DNA from: Bedellia somnulentella | Taxonomy: Eukaryota > Arthropoda > Insecta > Lepidoptera > Bedelliidae | NCBI GenBank assembly: GCA_963576735.1 | Contig: OY755191.1 | Span: 13,049,608 to 13,113,607 of the forward strand | Direction: 5' to 3' | Length of the DNA stretch: 64,000 nt | Shown: one piece after another, positions 31,334-43,565 of the stretch | How positions within the stretch are numbered: position 1 is the stretch's first letter | Layout of the letters: the number at the start of each line of letters is the position of its first letter | The notes under the pieces: model-generated | Database searches by the model: none | The model's input: only the letters and a program-made list of their open reading frames with translations | Told to the model about the DNA's origin: nothing | Position numbers and translations under genes: made by a program

Positions 31334-31399
31334 GAGTCGTGCTTACACTTCTGCATGTTTTATATACTGATAAAACATGCAGAAGTGTAAGCACGACTC
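31334..31399. repeat. Perfect 30-bp hairpin
   Basis: Arms 31334-31363 and 31370-31399 are exact inverse copies (GAGTCGTGCTTACACTTCTG at the outer end) with a 6-base loop ATACTG. Confidence 0.9.
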
Positions 31400-31436
31400 A
31401 GGACTCAAACCCATGGCTCTGAAAATCTTAGGTCAG

Positions 31437-32186
31437 GAGGGCAATTTTCACTCGGTAGATATTATATCACTTTCGATATTTATCACTTTTGTGATATTTT
31501 GCGATCGATATTTGACTTGAGCTATTCTCACTCCATCCGATCGATATATTTCTATTGAAAACCAGCCGATATGATGATATAAATCAAAGGATGATATCGT
31601 GTGGTCACGATCAGACGATATGATGATATTTGAAGATGTCGTGCGAACGGTAGCCATTTTGTTTACAAATTTTGTTTGAATATAGATAGAAAATTAAAAT
31701 GTAGGTAAATATATTAAATGGATCATATATCAAATAGTCTTAGAAGTTGTTAATAATGTCTACTTGGATCAACGTTAATTATATTATTAAAATATAAAAA
31801 ATATATTATTTTTCCATTATAAAATTTCCAAACCTAAATTCGGTTGTCGGATGGTTCATTTGGGAATTCAGACTTTGCTAGTTACCGGCAAAGTACACTT
31901 AAAGGAAAATTTAAACAAACCAAAACATATGTAAATATTGACAGATATGAAGACCTTTTCATATCTAAGATGACAGTTAAACCGACCTTTCATTCAATTC
32001 ATTCGCTTGGATCATTGATTTCGGTCTTCGTTCTTTAATGTCTAAGGAAAAATTACTACCGTGTGCGAGAATACAGTTTCAATCTATCAATAGAAATATA
32101 TTTCACTTGCTATAATTCTATAGATAGTATTCACTTGATATAATTTCTAAGATAGTAATGATATCGAACTTCCGAGAATTGCCCTC
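31437..32186. mobile_element. 750-bp MITE with CAG target duplication
   Basis: The ends are GAGGGCAATT(T/C)TC inverted terminal repeats, flanked by CAG at 31434-31436 and 32187-32189. The interior is full of GATAT and ATATC motifs (GATATGATGATAT twice near 31570-31630). A 3-bp target duplication suggests the PIF/Harbinger superfamily. No transposase frame is visible, so it is non-autonomous. Confidence 0.7.
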
Positions 32187-32272
32187 CAGGCTATTTCTAT
32201 CGATATATCAATAATTACTCAAGTTTATAGTTAATACGGTAATTTATTCTAATAAACATATTTCATAACATA

Positions 32273-32636
32273 AACATACATAACATAAACGTTCACGCCG
32301 AATATCCCCGAAGGGGTTGGCAGAGGTACTAATACTTCTGAACATCACGTGACTTTGTCATCTGGTGTTCAGAGTACCCACGTTTTGCATAGACAGTGTA
32401 CTCACGTGATAGGGGGCAGGCCTATCGCCGTTTTGTACGAATACACTGTCACATGACTAAGTACAACTCAGCCATGTGGGTTTCCTTACGATGTTTTCCC
32501 TCACCGTTAACAACCATGATAAATTAACCACACATATGTCTTTAGAAAAGACAAATTGGTGTAGGCCGGACCCAGGATTTGAACACTAGTCGTTTGCACG
32601 ATAACCGAGTGTTCTACCCACTAGGCTATCACGGCT
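32273..32636 (-). mobile_element. SINE-A copy, full length
   Basis: The cleanest minus-strand copy: tail CATACATAACATAAACG, CCCCGAAGGGGTTGGCAGAG, CACGTGATAGGGGGCAGGCC, AACCACACATATGTCTTTAG, B-box-like AGGATTTGAACACTAG and A-box-like CTAGGCTATCACGG. Confidence 0.9.
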
Positions 32637-33123
32637 GCTTCAATATTTCACATTTCAGTATATTCCTAACTTCTAATTCCCGTAAAATTATTCGTGGTAT
32701 AAAGTTTCCTTTGTCTTTCTGAAATAATAGGCTTAATTCTGTTTAAAATTTTGTTTCAGATCGGTTCATCATTTTCTGGTATCATCCCGAACATATTTAG
32801 TTACAAATTACTCTCATATTATAATTAATCTTAATAAACTTTACGCTATCAATACATATGCGAGAATGGCTTTTTTCGTTTGCCTGTGTTACTGCACCAT
32901 GTTTTAAATATTGATTGGATCAAGATGGGATTGAGTTATATCTATTTACATATGTTGATTCGCGTATGAAAAGAATGATGAATGTGAAAGGAGTAAGAGC
33001 AATTAGTCAGGATCACGCAAAGTGTCGAACGATAGTCTCTGCCTACAGCAATGGAAACAACAGGCTTAAGTATACGAATGTATATATTCAGGAACCTAAT
33101 TGAAATCATTGAAGCTTTTATTT

Positions 33124-33560
33124 ACAAGCTCAGTAGTGTCGGTTTAAAATAACGCTAAAGAGCTTATTCCATTACACTTTGTCGTTTCTGAATTCAGACG
33201 TCCTTTGAAGTTACTGCCGCGACGCTTGTTATTCCACTACACAAATTTGTCTACTTTTCAGAAGCCTAGCGTTCTGAACGTTATTCCACTAGTCTGAATT
33301 CAGATCCTGTGGCTCTCAGACGTCTTCATTCAGACAAATGGAATAAATCTCTTAAATCTTATTCTTCCCGCGGGTTTCATATGATGCGAATAAGGGTTTT
33401 GAGGGCTTTTAAGGGTTATTTGGGTGATGTGGCTAGAGTGTCATCACCTACTTTCTTTTATTTTACCACCTTTGCAACACTCATCTTCCAAATGTGGCTT
33501 CAAAATTTATATTTCTGTAAACTTGGCTACCCCTTTTTGGGATTTATTGTCGTGGAAGTA
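33124..33560 (+). mobile_element. Old SINE-B, split by a palindromic MITE
   Basis: AGTAGTGTCGGTTTAAAATA head and CTACCCCTTTTTGGGATTTA end. The counterparts at 39121-39340, 45203-45425 and 55810-56020 in units 2-4 are uninterrupted. Confidence 0.7.
33158..33354. mobile_element. Small palindromic MITE
   Basis: The inverse ends AG(C/A)TTTATTCCATT-like and TGAATTCAGACG are found on both sides (TTATTCCATTACACTTTGTC at the left, GACAAATGGAATAAATCT at the right). It is absent from units 2-4 at the same place, which shows it is an insertion of about 195 bp. Confidence 0.65.
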
Positions 33561-33870
33561 TATCCGGAAGATATTATTCCTGAGATTGAGATATTCCGCA
33601 TTGGAAAATGATAGAAAATACTTTAAGTCGGGTAAATGAATACAGTTATTAGGAATTAGCAACTAAAACACATTATGTAGCTGCATTTATTTAAGAACAT
33701 TGCATTTAATAATCCTGTTAATAGTTTAATCTACATTTTCATAGCTGCGATGTGGTTGAATGTCTAAACTTTATAATTTTAATCAAATAATAAACAGTGG
33801 ACTTTGTAGAACCAATTTTCTAACGCAGTTATGCAATTGTGTGGTTTTACATTTTCATTTACTGTTACCA

Positions 33871-34193
33871 TACATACATACATATACTCATGCCATTAGT
33901 TCCCATTGGGGTAGGCAGAGACTATTGATCGCCACTTCGTACGATCCTGAAAAACCTCTCTAGATTCGTTTACATCCATCAATCTTTTCATGCATGCTCT
34001 TTTATTCTTCATACTTCGGACGCCAGCCTTTTTGAGCACACTCTCAATTTGGTCCAAGTGTGTTCTCCGTGGTCGTCCTCTACTAATATTACCATCCACA
34101 CTAGCTCTATAGATCCCTTTACCAATTTTCTATCATCCATCCTCTCTATGTGCCCAAACCATCTCAACATTCCTTTTTCTATCTTTCTTACAA
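33871..34193 (-). mobile_element. RTE LINE, 5'-truncated insertion with 9-bp target duplication
   Basis: CTGTTACCA is present at 33862-33870 and 34194-34202 and only once in units 2-4, so the inserted piece is exactly 323 bp. It encodes KIEKGMLRWFGHIERMDDRK, then after a frame change GRPRRTHLDQIESVLKKAG, RACMKRLMDVNESREV, TKWRSIVSAYPNGN, and ends with the CATA-rich complement of the (TATG)n tail. This is the reference copy for defining the RTE 3' end. Confidence 0.9.
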
Positions 34194-34339
34194 CTGTTAC
34201 CAGTATCCCGAAATTAATTAATTTATTGGAAAACAAACTTCAGATGTTGTGGTAAGTATTATTATGAGTTTTTATTACTTAAGAATACTTTATGTTTGTA
34301 AATTATCTATAAAAATTGTTAATTTAAATACGTAGTCAT

Positions 34340-34450
34340 TCATCAGACGGCCGGTATTGGGTCTCCAGTCACATCTTACAACCATATTTCGTCTCTTACG
34401 AAAGCCGTGAGGAGTAATAAGTAAGTGCTATTGTAAGCCGACACTTTACA
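34340..34450 (-). mobile_element. Old SINE-B remnant, shared by all units
   Basis: GGTATTGGGTCTCCAGTCAC to AAGCCGACACTTTAC. The counterparts are near 40058-40165, 45890-45990 and 56760-56870, so it predates the array. Confidence 0.55.
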
Positions 34451-35009
34451 ACATCAATAATTTGATTCTTTTCTTTGAAGTATTAAATATACAAAAGTTT
34501 TAATAATCTCTTCAATGTTAAATAATTTATTCTTCAGTCATCTACCAGCGCTCAGTCACTATAGATAAAATTACAAGCTCCCGACGTACATCAACGCCAT
34601 TTTGCAGCAAAATTAACGAACGGTTTCTACTTTTAATGAGTTGAAACTATCGGTTAGTTCTATCACTAATTATTCCCTTTAATTGGTTTTAAATGGATTT
34701 GTTCAACTTTCCTAAAGGCCATTTAAACCATCAATGTTGCTGTACTTTCCAATAAATTGGAAATTTTTGCAGTTGTTTTAGATATACGAGTATGTTTTAT
34801 TTGGTTATTGAAGTAAAAGAGTGACTATTGAACCTCAATTTACGCCATATACACTCTAAGGGGTGGCAGAGATACTATTACTTCTGAATTTACAGAAGTG
34901 ATTACAGTACCAACGTTTTGGTTTTGATTGGATAATAGGCTCAAGTGAAAAAGGGCAGGTTTTTGCAATTTTGTACAAATACGCAAAAAAAGGCAGGTGT
35001 CAGAAGTAT

Positions 35010-35397
35010 AACATAACATAACATAAACGTTCACGCCGTTGATCCCCGAAGGGGTTGGCAGAGGTACCAATACTTCTGAACTCACATGGCAGCGCCATCT
35101 AGTGTCCAGAGAAAGCTACCCACGTTTTGCTTAGAGAGTTTACTCACGTGATAGGGGCAGGCCTATCGCCGTTTTGTACGAATACACTGTCAAATGGCTA
35201 AGTACAACTTAGCCATGTGGGTTTCCTCACGATGTTTTCCCTCACCGTTAACAACCATGATAAATAAATTAACCACACATATGACTTTAGAAAAGACAAA
35301 TCGGTGTAGGCCCGACCCAGGATTGGAACTCACGCCCATCTGTTTACGGACGGGTGTTCTACCCACTGGACTGTCATGTCGTTACGTATGAAGAATA
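35010..35397 (-). mobile_element. SINE-A with 12-bp target duplication
   Basis: TGTCAGAAGTAT at 34998-35009 and 35398-35409 flanks a full-length copy (AACATAACATAACATAAACG tail to GGACTGTCATG head). Units 2-4 have a single uninterrupted TGTCAGAAGTATGAA here. Confidence 0.9.
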
Positions 35398-35684
35398 TGT
35401 CAGAAGTATGAAGAATAAAAGAGTGTTTATGAAACTTAAACATAAATTGTTTCCTTTTTAATATTCAATATTGTTAATAAAATTTAAACCATAAATTGTT
35501 AAATTTAGCATAAAAATATTATTGTCTATGACATGGAAGCAACTGCAATTTATGTGATGGCAACATTTTTTATTTTTTTTCTCTCTTGCCTTTTTAACTA
35601 CCATGGCGGCTGCCTTGTACAAGTGTAATTAATTATTTAAATAAAATACAGTCCATAAAATCAACAGCTTTTTACTTATACAAA

Positions 35685-35790
35685 GAGCATTTATGGAAAG
35701 ATTGATGGATGTAAACGAAGCTGGAGAGATTTGCCAGAATTGCTTCTGTAGCTACCCCATGGCAACCAACGGCGTAAGTATAAATATGGA
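35685..35790 (+). mobile_element. Old RTE tail shared by all units
   Basis: GATTGATGGATGTAAACGAA and CCAACGGCGTAAGTATA; counterparts at 40728-40830, 47238-47330 and 57775-57860. Confidence 0.7.
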
Positions 35791-35839
35791 TATACACAAA
35801 CTCATGCCTAAGTAAAACACAGTAAAGTTGTGTATTGTT

Positions 35840-35906
35840 TGAACATATTACTACTTTTGTAAATTTGTGTTTGATGTGCAATAAAGTGTTATTCTATTCT
35901 ATTCTA
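35840..35906 (+). mobile_element. LINE 3' tail at deletion junction
   Basis: TGTGTTTGATGTGCAATAAA and (TTCTA)n, identical in placement to 52540-52600 in unit 3. In unit 1 it is joined directly to the RTE-tail block, so the sequence between was lost. Confidence 0.8.
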
Positions 35907-38900
35907 TCTTTTACTCCGGACGACAGGCTGTTAGTCGTAAATCTACCAAATGGAACTTGGCCAGCATGATAGAGTATGGCTAAATCATCCTATACAGGGT
36001 AAGCTTGAGCCCCTTGGATAGGATTTTTATGGATTGTGAGGAAACCATGGAAATTTAGGTAATGTAGAAGAAAACACATCACAAAACTATTAGCTTTTAT
36101 GTGACCCTCTATTTAAAAAACATGAGACATTGTTTATATTGAAACTTTGGCTACCCTTTTTGGGACCCAGCCTATAATAAGATGGTAAAAAAGGTAGTGT
36201 TAAATTATCTTTTGCGATCAAAGACATTTATTGACTGGTAACATTAACTCACCAAATTTTATCTAAGATAACTAATTTTTTTGCAATCTAAAAACGGGGA
36301 AAACGAATGCCTGCCTGTGATTTTATCTTTATATGTTCGAAAAAAATGGCAAAGATCTCATAGACGCAGAAGGTCAAAATACGTTTTCCTTAAATTACTT
36401 CGATATATAAATATACATAAAAATAGCATTAACCCTTTTACGTTTAGAATTATCTACGGACCTGTAGGTTTTAATCGTCAAAGTTGCCTAAATGGCGGAA
36501 TAACAAAAACAGAGCCACCTTTGAAAGTTGATTCAAAGAAATACGCGGTATATTATGAAGTGATAGTTTTACCCTAAGCCTTAAAACTCCTATCTTGAAA
36601 TAATTATGGCTATTGAAACAGCAGAAAATTATGTAAAGTATTGGTTGTGAATTTGATTCATGTATGGAGGAATGGAGATCTCTCTCACCTTTGGGGACCA
36701 CTCTGTTTTTTTTTGCCTTATTGTAATAAGTCACGCATATATATTACATAAATAAAATTATTTTATTAAATTTTATAACTACGCAGCGAATGGTATAATA
36801 ACAAACCCTATCTAAATTTTATTTTTTTACATTTACCGAATGGTTTCGAAATAGTTTTTCCATAGACAGATTAGATATTCTGAATTTGAAATCCTGTTTT
36901 TTGCGTTCAAAACCGATAATATTAATTTTAATTAGTTTTTTACTTCAGTTTAATGTGGGTTTATTTTAACTTATACCATTTCTTTCCTGCTGCTAAACAA
37001 GGTGACAACGGCTAAGGTACATATTTTGCCTCTTGAACTCCAATCTATATAAAGTGCTTGCTTATCTTTTTGTCTAATATATCCGGGAGTACATGAAGAA
37101 GATATTATAACACTTCTATAACTTTATATTCTTGACTCAAGGTAAAAGTCGTATAACCTCGACCGGCGCGTCAACCTACATATGTTTCAAGAGATAAGGT
37201 GTCTGAAACGACCCGTGAAGGCTGTTAGTCATGACCAGTGACCCTTAGCTTTGTTAAGGACTATACAGCTTTTGTTTACACGAAGCACTAAGGGTCTGTG
37301 CGTGTATTAAAGTGGCTATATATTTTACATGGTTAAAGGGTTTTTTGAGATGGGATTTTGGAGGATAAGTTTTGGGGAGGATTTTATTGAAATTGTTTAG
37401 GGTAAATAACAAGTTAATTGACATTTTGTTAAATACATTATCATTGCATTTCTTCATGACCAAGTTGGTTTAAATTTTATCGGGTTTTTTGGTGATCAGT
37501 TATCACAAGTTTGAAATGAACTATTCCTCTGCCGCTCCTAAAACGAAGAAATAAATAAAACGGGATAGGTTTTCAATCACATCACTCACCAGTCAATTAA
37601 AATGTCTCAATACAGTGATTAGTTCTCTTATGATGCTCAGAGCAATAAAGAACAGTTTAATACTGTGCCAATGCGATATTACACAAAGAACAAAATATTT
37701 TTGCACAAACTTTAAAATAAAATGCACTTCCAAACACTACATTATCAATGTGCTCCAGCTGCAAATAAATCCCCGGAAAGAGCACTAAAACTGTAAATTT
37801 TACTGCATTAACAGATCATTAACTAACCCTTAACCGGTCATGACGTCACATATCTCAACTGCTAAGTCCTGTGAGCCCATTAAGCCTTCTGCAGCCGCAG
37901 CCGTTTGATTTAGTGATCTTCGATTATGTAGATTACCTGTGGGACCGTATGTCCGGAAATAATGCTGTTGCGGTCTGAATTACGTTCAATTGCGTTTTAG
38001 GGTTAATCGCAGTATCGGTTGCGTTGTGGACGAATGTGATTACGATTGGTACTGAATGTAATCCAGTGACAAGCGTTTGGGAATTATTAGACTTTACGTT
38101 TGTTAGTCAATAAAGTTTAATTCCATGAACGAATGCTATTAAGCTTAACGAAGTTTTACATACAAACACGACAATGTTCACACCTTATAGCCCCAAAGGC
38201 GTAGCAGAGGTACTGTGAGTAATACTTTGAATATCATATCGGTGGAGATTTGGTTTTGTGATGAAAGTTTGCATTATGGCCTTAAGTAAAATCTCAACTC
38301 AATTTTTAAGCCTTTAGACTTGTTGAGTCTTTTAGTTCCCAACCCTTTGTGAGACTACAATGTATATATTATATATTTATTAGACTAGTCTTACAGATCG
38401 GGTGTTTCAACTTGTTGTTGTTCAAAACGCTAAGCTGCGCTTAAGCAGCTTGAAGGATTTAAACACTTGTGAATCTTCGCCTCAGAAGTCAAATGTCGTA
38501 AAATTGAAAGCAGATATTTTTATTTATAAAACCGTTTAGGAATACAAAAAGTTAAAGAAAAATTGTTTATTTGGCACACAATAAGAAATACACAGTAAAT
38601 TTACAACAATAAAAAAGAATGCACCAAAATGGCACCAACTCAGCATGTGTATGAGAAAGTCAAACAACTTGGTTGATAAATTTCCCATACGCTGGTTTTC
38701 AGTTAGCGCCATAACTAAAACTAATATTACAACTTAATATAAGTAAGTTAAAGAAAATAATAATAATAAAACAACAAAAAGAAAAAAACTAACAAACATA
38801 CACAAGGTTTTTTTTATTATTCTTTTATTACTGCTTTCTCTTAAGAAACTAAATATTTTGTGTTTATAAATATATCTAAATTAAATAAAAATAAAAAAAT

Positions 38901-39786
38901 AAGTAAAAAGGAAAAATATATATAATTTAAATACATATATAAATACACCTCCGACACATATATGTTTGATATATATTAATTGTATGGGTGTGTGTGAGAT
39001 TTGTCAGGATCGACAGAAATGGCGAACGATACTCTGCCTACATCAATGGGAACAACAGGCGTGAGTATACGTAAGTATGGATAGAAACCTAATTGAAATC
39101 ATTTAGCTCTTATTTATAAATAATATAGTGTCAGCTTAGAATAATGATATACCCAATTCTCCCCGCGGGTTTAAAGGCCTTTTAAGTGTTTTTTTTTTTG
39201 GTGGTGTGGCTATAGTTCATTCACCAATTTTCTTTATTTGACAATCTTTGTAACACTCATCCAGCCACATTTGGAGCTTTAGAATTTATATTTCTGAAGT
39301 TTTGGCTACCCCTTTTGGGATTTATTGTCGTGAAAATATGCATGGAAGATGGTATTCCTGAGATAGTATGAAGACACTACACAGTGAAAAATCAAAGATG
39401 ATACTTTGAGTCGGTTAAATGAATACAGTTATTAGGACTTAGCAACTAAAACACATTATGTAGCTGCATTCATTTAAGAACATTGCATTTAATAATCCTG
39501 TTAATAGTTTAATCTACATTGTCATAGCTGCGATGTGGTTGAATGTCTAAACTTTATAATTTTAATCAAATAATAAACAGTGGACTTTGTAGAACCAATT
39601 TTCTAACGCAGTTATGCAATTGTGTAGTTTTTCTATTTTCAATTACTGTTACCAGTATCCCGAAATTTATTAATTTATTGGAAAACAGATTTTCTGATGT
39701 TGTGGTACGTAATAAGTTTTCATGACTTAACAACTTTTTACGCTTGTAAATTGTCTATATATAAAAACAGTTAATTTAAATACGTA

Positions 39787-40037
39787 TTTGCTGTGTAGTG
39801 GCGGCTTAGAATAGCACAACCCCATTTCTTACGGTGGGTGTACGTAAGAGGCGAGTAACGGTTTTGGGGTTTTTAAGGGATTTTTGGTCGATGTGGTTGG
39901 AGACCCATCACCAACGACCTCTATTTTAACCATCTTTTCCCCACTCACATTTCCAAAAGTGGCTGAGGAATTTCTAATTCCTTAGCTCTGGCTATCCCTT
40001 CTAGGGATTTACAGCCGTGAGTATAAGTAAGTATAAG
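39787..40037 (+). mobile_element. SINE-B shared by units 2 and 4
   Basis: Full copy with the degenerate tail GTATAAGTAAGTATAAGTAA. TTAAATACGTA occurs on both sides and once in unit 1, giving an 11-bp target duplication. The same insertion is in unit 4 (56483-56738) and absent from units 1 and 3. Confidence 0.9.
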
Positions 40038-43000
40038 TAAGTTAAATACGTAGTCATTCATCAGACGGTCGGTATTGGGTCTCCAGTAACATCTTACAAC
40101 CATATTTCGCCTCTTACGAAAGCCGTGAGGAGTAATAAGTTAGTGCTATTTAAGCCGGCTGTTTACAACTCCTATAATTTGATTTTTTTCTTTGAAGTAT
40201 TAAAAATACAAAAGTTTTAATGATCTCTTCAAAGTAAAATAATTTATTCTTCAGTCATCTACCAGCGCTCAGTCACTATTGATAAAATTACAAGCTCCCG
40301 ACGTACATCAACGCCATTTTGCAGCAAAATTAACGAACGGTTTCTACTTTTAATGAGTTAAACTATCGGTTAGTTCTATCACTAATTATTCCCTTTAACT
40401 GGTTTTAACTGGATTTGTTCAACTTTCCTAAAGGCCATTAAAACCATCAATGTTGCTGTAATTTCCAATAAATTGGAAAGTTTTGCAGTTGTTTTAGATG
40501 TACGAGTATGTTTTATTTGGTTATGGAAGTAAAAGAGTACCTCAATTTACGCCATATACACTCTAAGGGGTGGCAGAGATACTATTCCTTATGAATTTAC
40601 AGTAGTGATTACAGTATCAACGTTTTGGTTTTGATTGGATAATGGGCTCAAGTGAAAATGGGCAGGTTTTTGCAATTTTGTACCAATACGCAAAAAAAGG
40701 CAGGTGTCAGAAGTATGAAGAATAAAAGAGCATGTATGGAAAGATTGATGGATGTAAACGAAGCTGGAGAGATTTGCCAGAATTGCTTCTGTAGCTACCC
40801 CATGGCTACCAACGGCGTGAGTATATGTATGGATATACACAAACTCGTGCCTAAGTAAAACACAGCCATGAGGGTTGTCTCACGATGTGTTATAATAAGC
40901 ACACATATGACTTAACAAAAGACACGTAGGTGTGGCCAGACTTAGCATTTGAACTTATGTCTTCTACATGAGTGCCCCACTGAGCTATCAAGGTTGATTC
41001 TTACTAACCCACTTATACTCACGCCCATTATTCCCATAGGGCTGGGCAGAGACTATCCATCGCCACTTAGCACGATCTTGACAAACCTCTCTTGCGTCCC
41101 TGACATTCATTATTCTTCTAATACAAGCTCTTTTAATCTTCTCACTTAGACTCCGACTTTATAAAAACGTTTTTTATGTGGTCTAGAAAAGTTTTACGCA
41201 GCGATCTTGTACTGACAAGATTGATTCGTATTAAGTTACCTCATTACTTTTTCATTAATAATCACAAAACCAGCTGGTAGAGCTACAAATACTTTACTGC
41301 AACAGAAATATGAACTAACAAATACCAATTTTAAAATACTCAGCTTTCAAATTTATGAGCTGGATTCTACGAGTGCAGCCTGATTTGCGATTTTGGTGCT
41401 AAATTTAATTATATCTTCCAGCCAGTGAGCACAAAATTTAAATCGTTTGGTTATGAAACAGAAATGATGATTAACAGGAAAGTTTTATGAAAAATTCTAG
41501 TGCCTAATGTTTAAACAACTATCATGACATATATTAAACAACCTTATTAGCCTGATACATTATAGATTTTACATCACCTGATTATTCGAAAGCTATATTG
41601 ATCTTTTGCTCCGAACAACAGGCTGTTAGTCGTAAATCTGCCTAATGGAACTTGGCCAGCGTGATAGAGTATGGCTTAATCATCCTATACAGGGTAAGCT
41701 TGAGCCCCTTGGATAGGATTTATATAGATTGTGAGGAAACCATGGAAATTTAGGTAATGTAGAAGAAAACACATCACAAAACTATTAGCTTATGTGACCC
41801 TCTATTTAAAAACCATGAGACATTGGATATATTGAAACTTTGGCTACCCTTTTTGGGACCCAGCCTATAATACGATGGTAAAAAAGGTAGTGTTAAATTA
41901 TTTTTTGCGATCAAAGACATTTATTGACGGGTAACATTAACTCACCAAATTTTATCTAAGATAACTAATTTTTTTGCAATCTAAAAACGGGGAAAACGAA
42001 TGCCTGCCTGTGATTTTATCTTTATATGTTCGAAAAAAATGGCAAAGATCTCATAGATGCAGAAGGTCAAAATACGCTTTCCTTATATTACTTCGATATA
42101 TAAATATACATAAAAATAGTATTAACCCTTTTACGTTTAGAATTATCTACGGACCTGTAGGTTTTAATCGTCAAAGTTGCCTAAATGGCGGAATAACAAA
42201 AACAGAGCCACCTTTGAAAGTTGATTCAAAGAAATACGCGGTATATTATGAAGTGATAGTTTTACCCTAACCCTTAAAACTCCTATCTTGAAATAATTAT
42301 GGCTATTGAAACAGCAGAAAATTATGTAAAGTATTGGTTGTGAATTTGATTCATGTATGGAGGAATGGAGATCTTTCTCACCTTTGGGGACCACTCTGTT
42401 TTTTTTACCTAATTGTAATAAGTCACGCATATGTAATACATATATAAAATTATTTATTAAATTTTATAACTACGCAGCGAATGGTATAATAACATACCCT
42501 ATCTAATTTTTTTTTCTACATTTATCGAATGGTTTCGGAATAGTTTTTCCATGGACAGATTAGATATTCTGAATTTGAAATCCTGTTTTTTGCGTTCAAA
42601 AGCGATAATATTAATTTTAATTATTTTTTTACTACAGTTTAATTTGGGTAATGTTTAAAGGCTAAACAAGGTGACATTGGCTAAGGTATATATTTTTCTC
42701 TTGAACTCCCATCTATACAAAGTTCTTGCTTTTCTTTTTGTCTAATATATCCGGGAGTACATAAAAAAGATATTATAACACTTCTATAGTTTTTAATCTT
42801 GACTCAAGGTAAAAGTAATATAACCTCGACCGACGACGCGTCAACCTACATATGTTTCAAGAGATAAGGTGTCTGAAACGACCTGTGAAGGCTGTTAGTC
42901 ATGACCAGTGACCCTTAGCTTTGTTAAGGACTATACAGCTTTTGTTTACACGTAGCACTAAGGGCCTGTGCGTGTATTAAAGTGGCTGTATACTTTATAC

Positions 43001-43196
43001 GGTAATTGTGTTTTTAGATGGGATTTTGGAGGATAAGGCTTAAGGAGGATTTTACTGAGATAGTATAGGGTAAATTTACAAGTTAATTGACATTTTTTTA
43101 AATAAATTATTATTGCATTTCTTAATGACCAAGTTGGTTTAAATTTTATCGGGTTTTATTGTGATCAGTTATCACAAGGTTGAAATGAACTATTCT

Positions 43197-43565
43197 ATTA
43201 ATTAACTAACCGTGATAGCCCAGTGGGTAGAACACTCGGTTATCGTGCAAACGACTAGTGTTCAAATCCTGGGTCGGGCCTACACCAATTTGTATTTTCT
43301 AAAGACATATGTGTGGTTAATTTATCATGGTTGTTAACGGTGAGGGAAAACATCGTGAGGAAACCCTGAGTGGCTGAGTTGTACTTAGTCATGTGACAGT
43401 GTATTCGTACAAAACAGCGATAGGCCTGCCCCCTATCACGTGAGTACACTGTTATGCAAAACGTGGGTACTCTGAACACCAGGTGACAAAGTCACGTGAT
43501 GTTCAGAAGTATTAGTACCTCTGCCAACCCCTTCGGGGATATTCGGCGTGAACGTTTATGTTATG
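43197..43565 (+). mobile_element. SINE-A with 41-bp target duplication
   Basis: Full copy: head ACCGTGATAGCCCAGTGGG, B-box-like GTTCAAATCCTGGGTC, end GGCGTGAACGTTTATG plus a TTATGTT tail. TTTATTGTGATCAGTTATCA and the following bases, 41 in all, appear at 43155-43195 and 43566-43606 with about three mismatches, and once in units 1, 3 and 4. Confidence 0.9.

Larger units (their letters stand above)
32990..38995 (+). repeat. Large tandem unit 1
   Basis: First of four copies of a composite unit. Order of landmarks: RTE-tail remnant, degenerate SINE-B, AACTTTATAATTTTAATCAA block, CATCAGACGG block, ATCTACCAGCGCTCAGTCAC block, old SINE-A end, RTE tail, SINE-C remnant, ACCGGTCATGACGTCACATA block and the AACACCTCCGACACAT-type end block. 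This copy carries its own RTE (33871-34193), SINE-A (35010-35397) and MITE (33158-33354), and has lost the segment that in unit 2 spans about 40880-41590; a LINE tail marks the deletion edge. Landmark wording is about 95% or more alike by eye among units. Confidence 0.85.

Noticed and set aside
36281..36577. 98-codon frame repeated in units 1, 2 and 3 (also 41974-42270 and 52976-53272), with an antisense frame over it
   Set aside because: It begins at TTG rather than ATG, has no family resemblance, and is broken in unit 4. Its conservation is explained by the recent duplication of the unit as a whole.
34331..40170. Regularly spaced repeats suggestive of CRISPR
   Set aside because: The spacing is kilobases and the repeats are SINEs and unit landmarks in a eukaryotic context; no short direct repeat-spacer array exists in the window.
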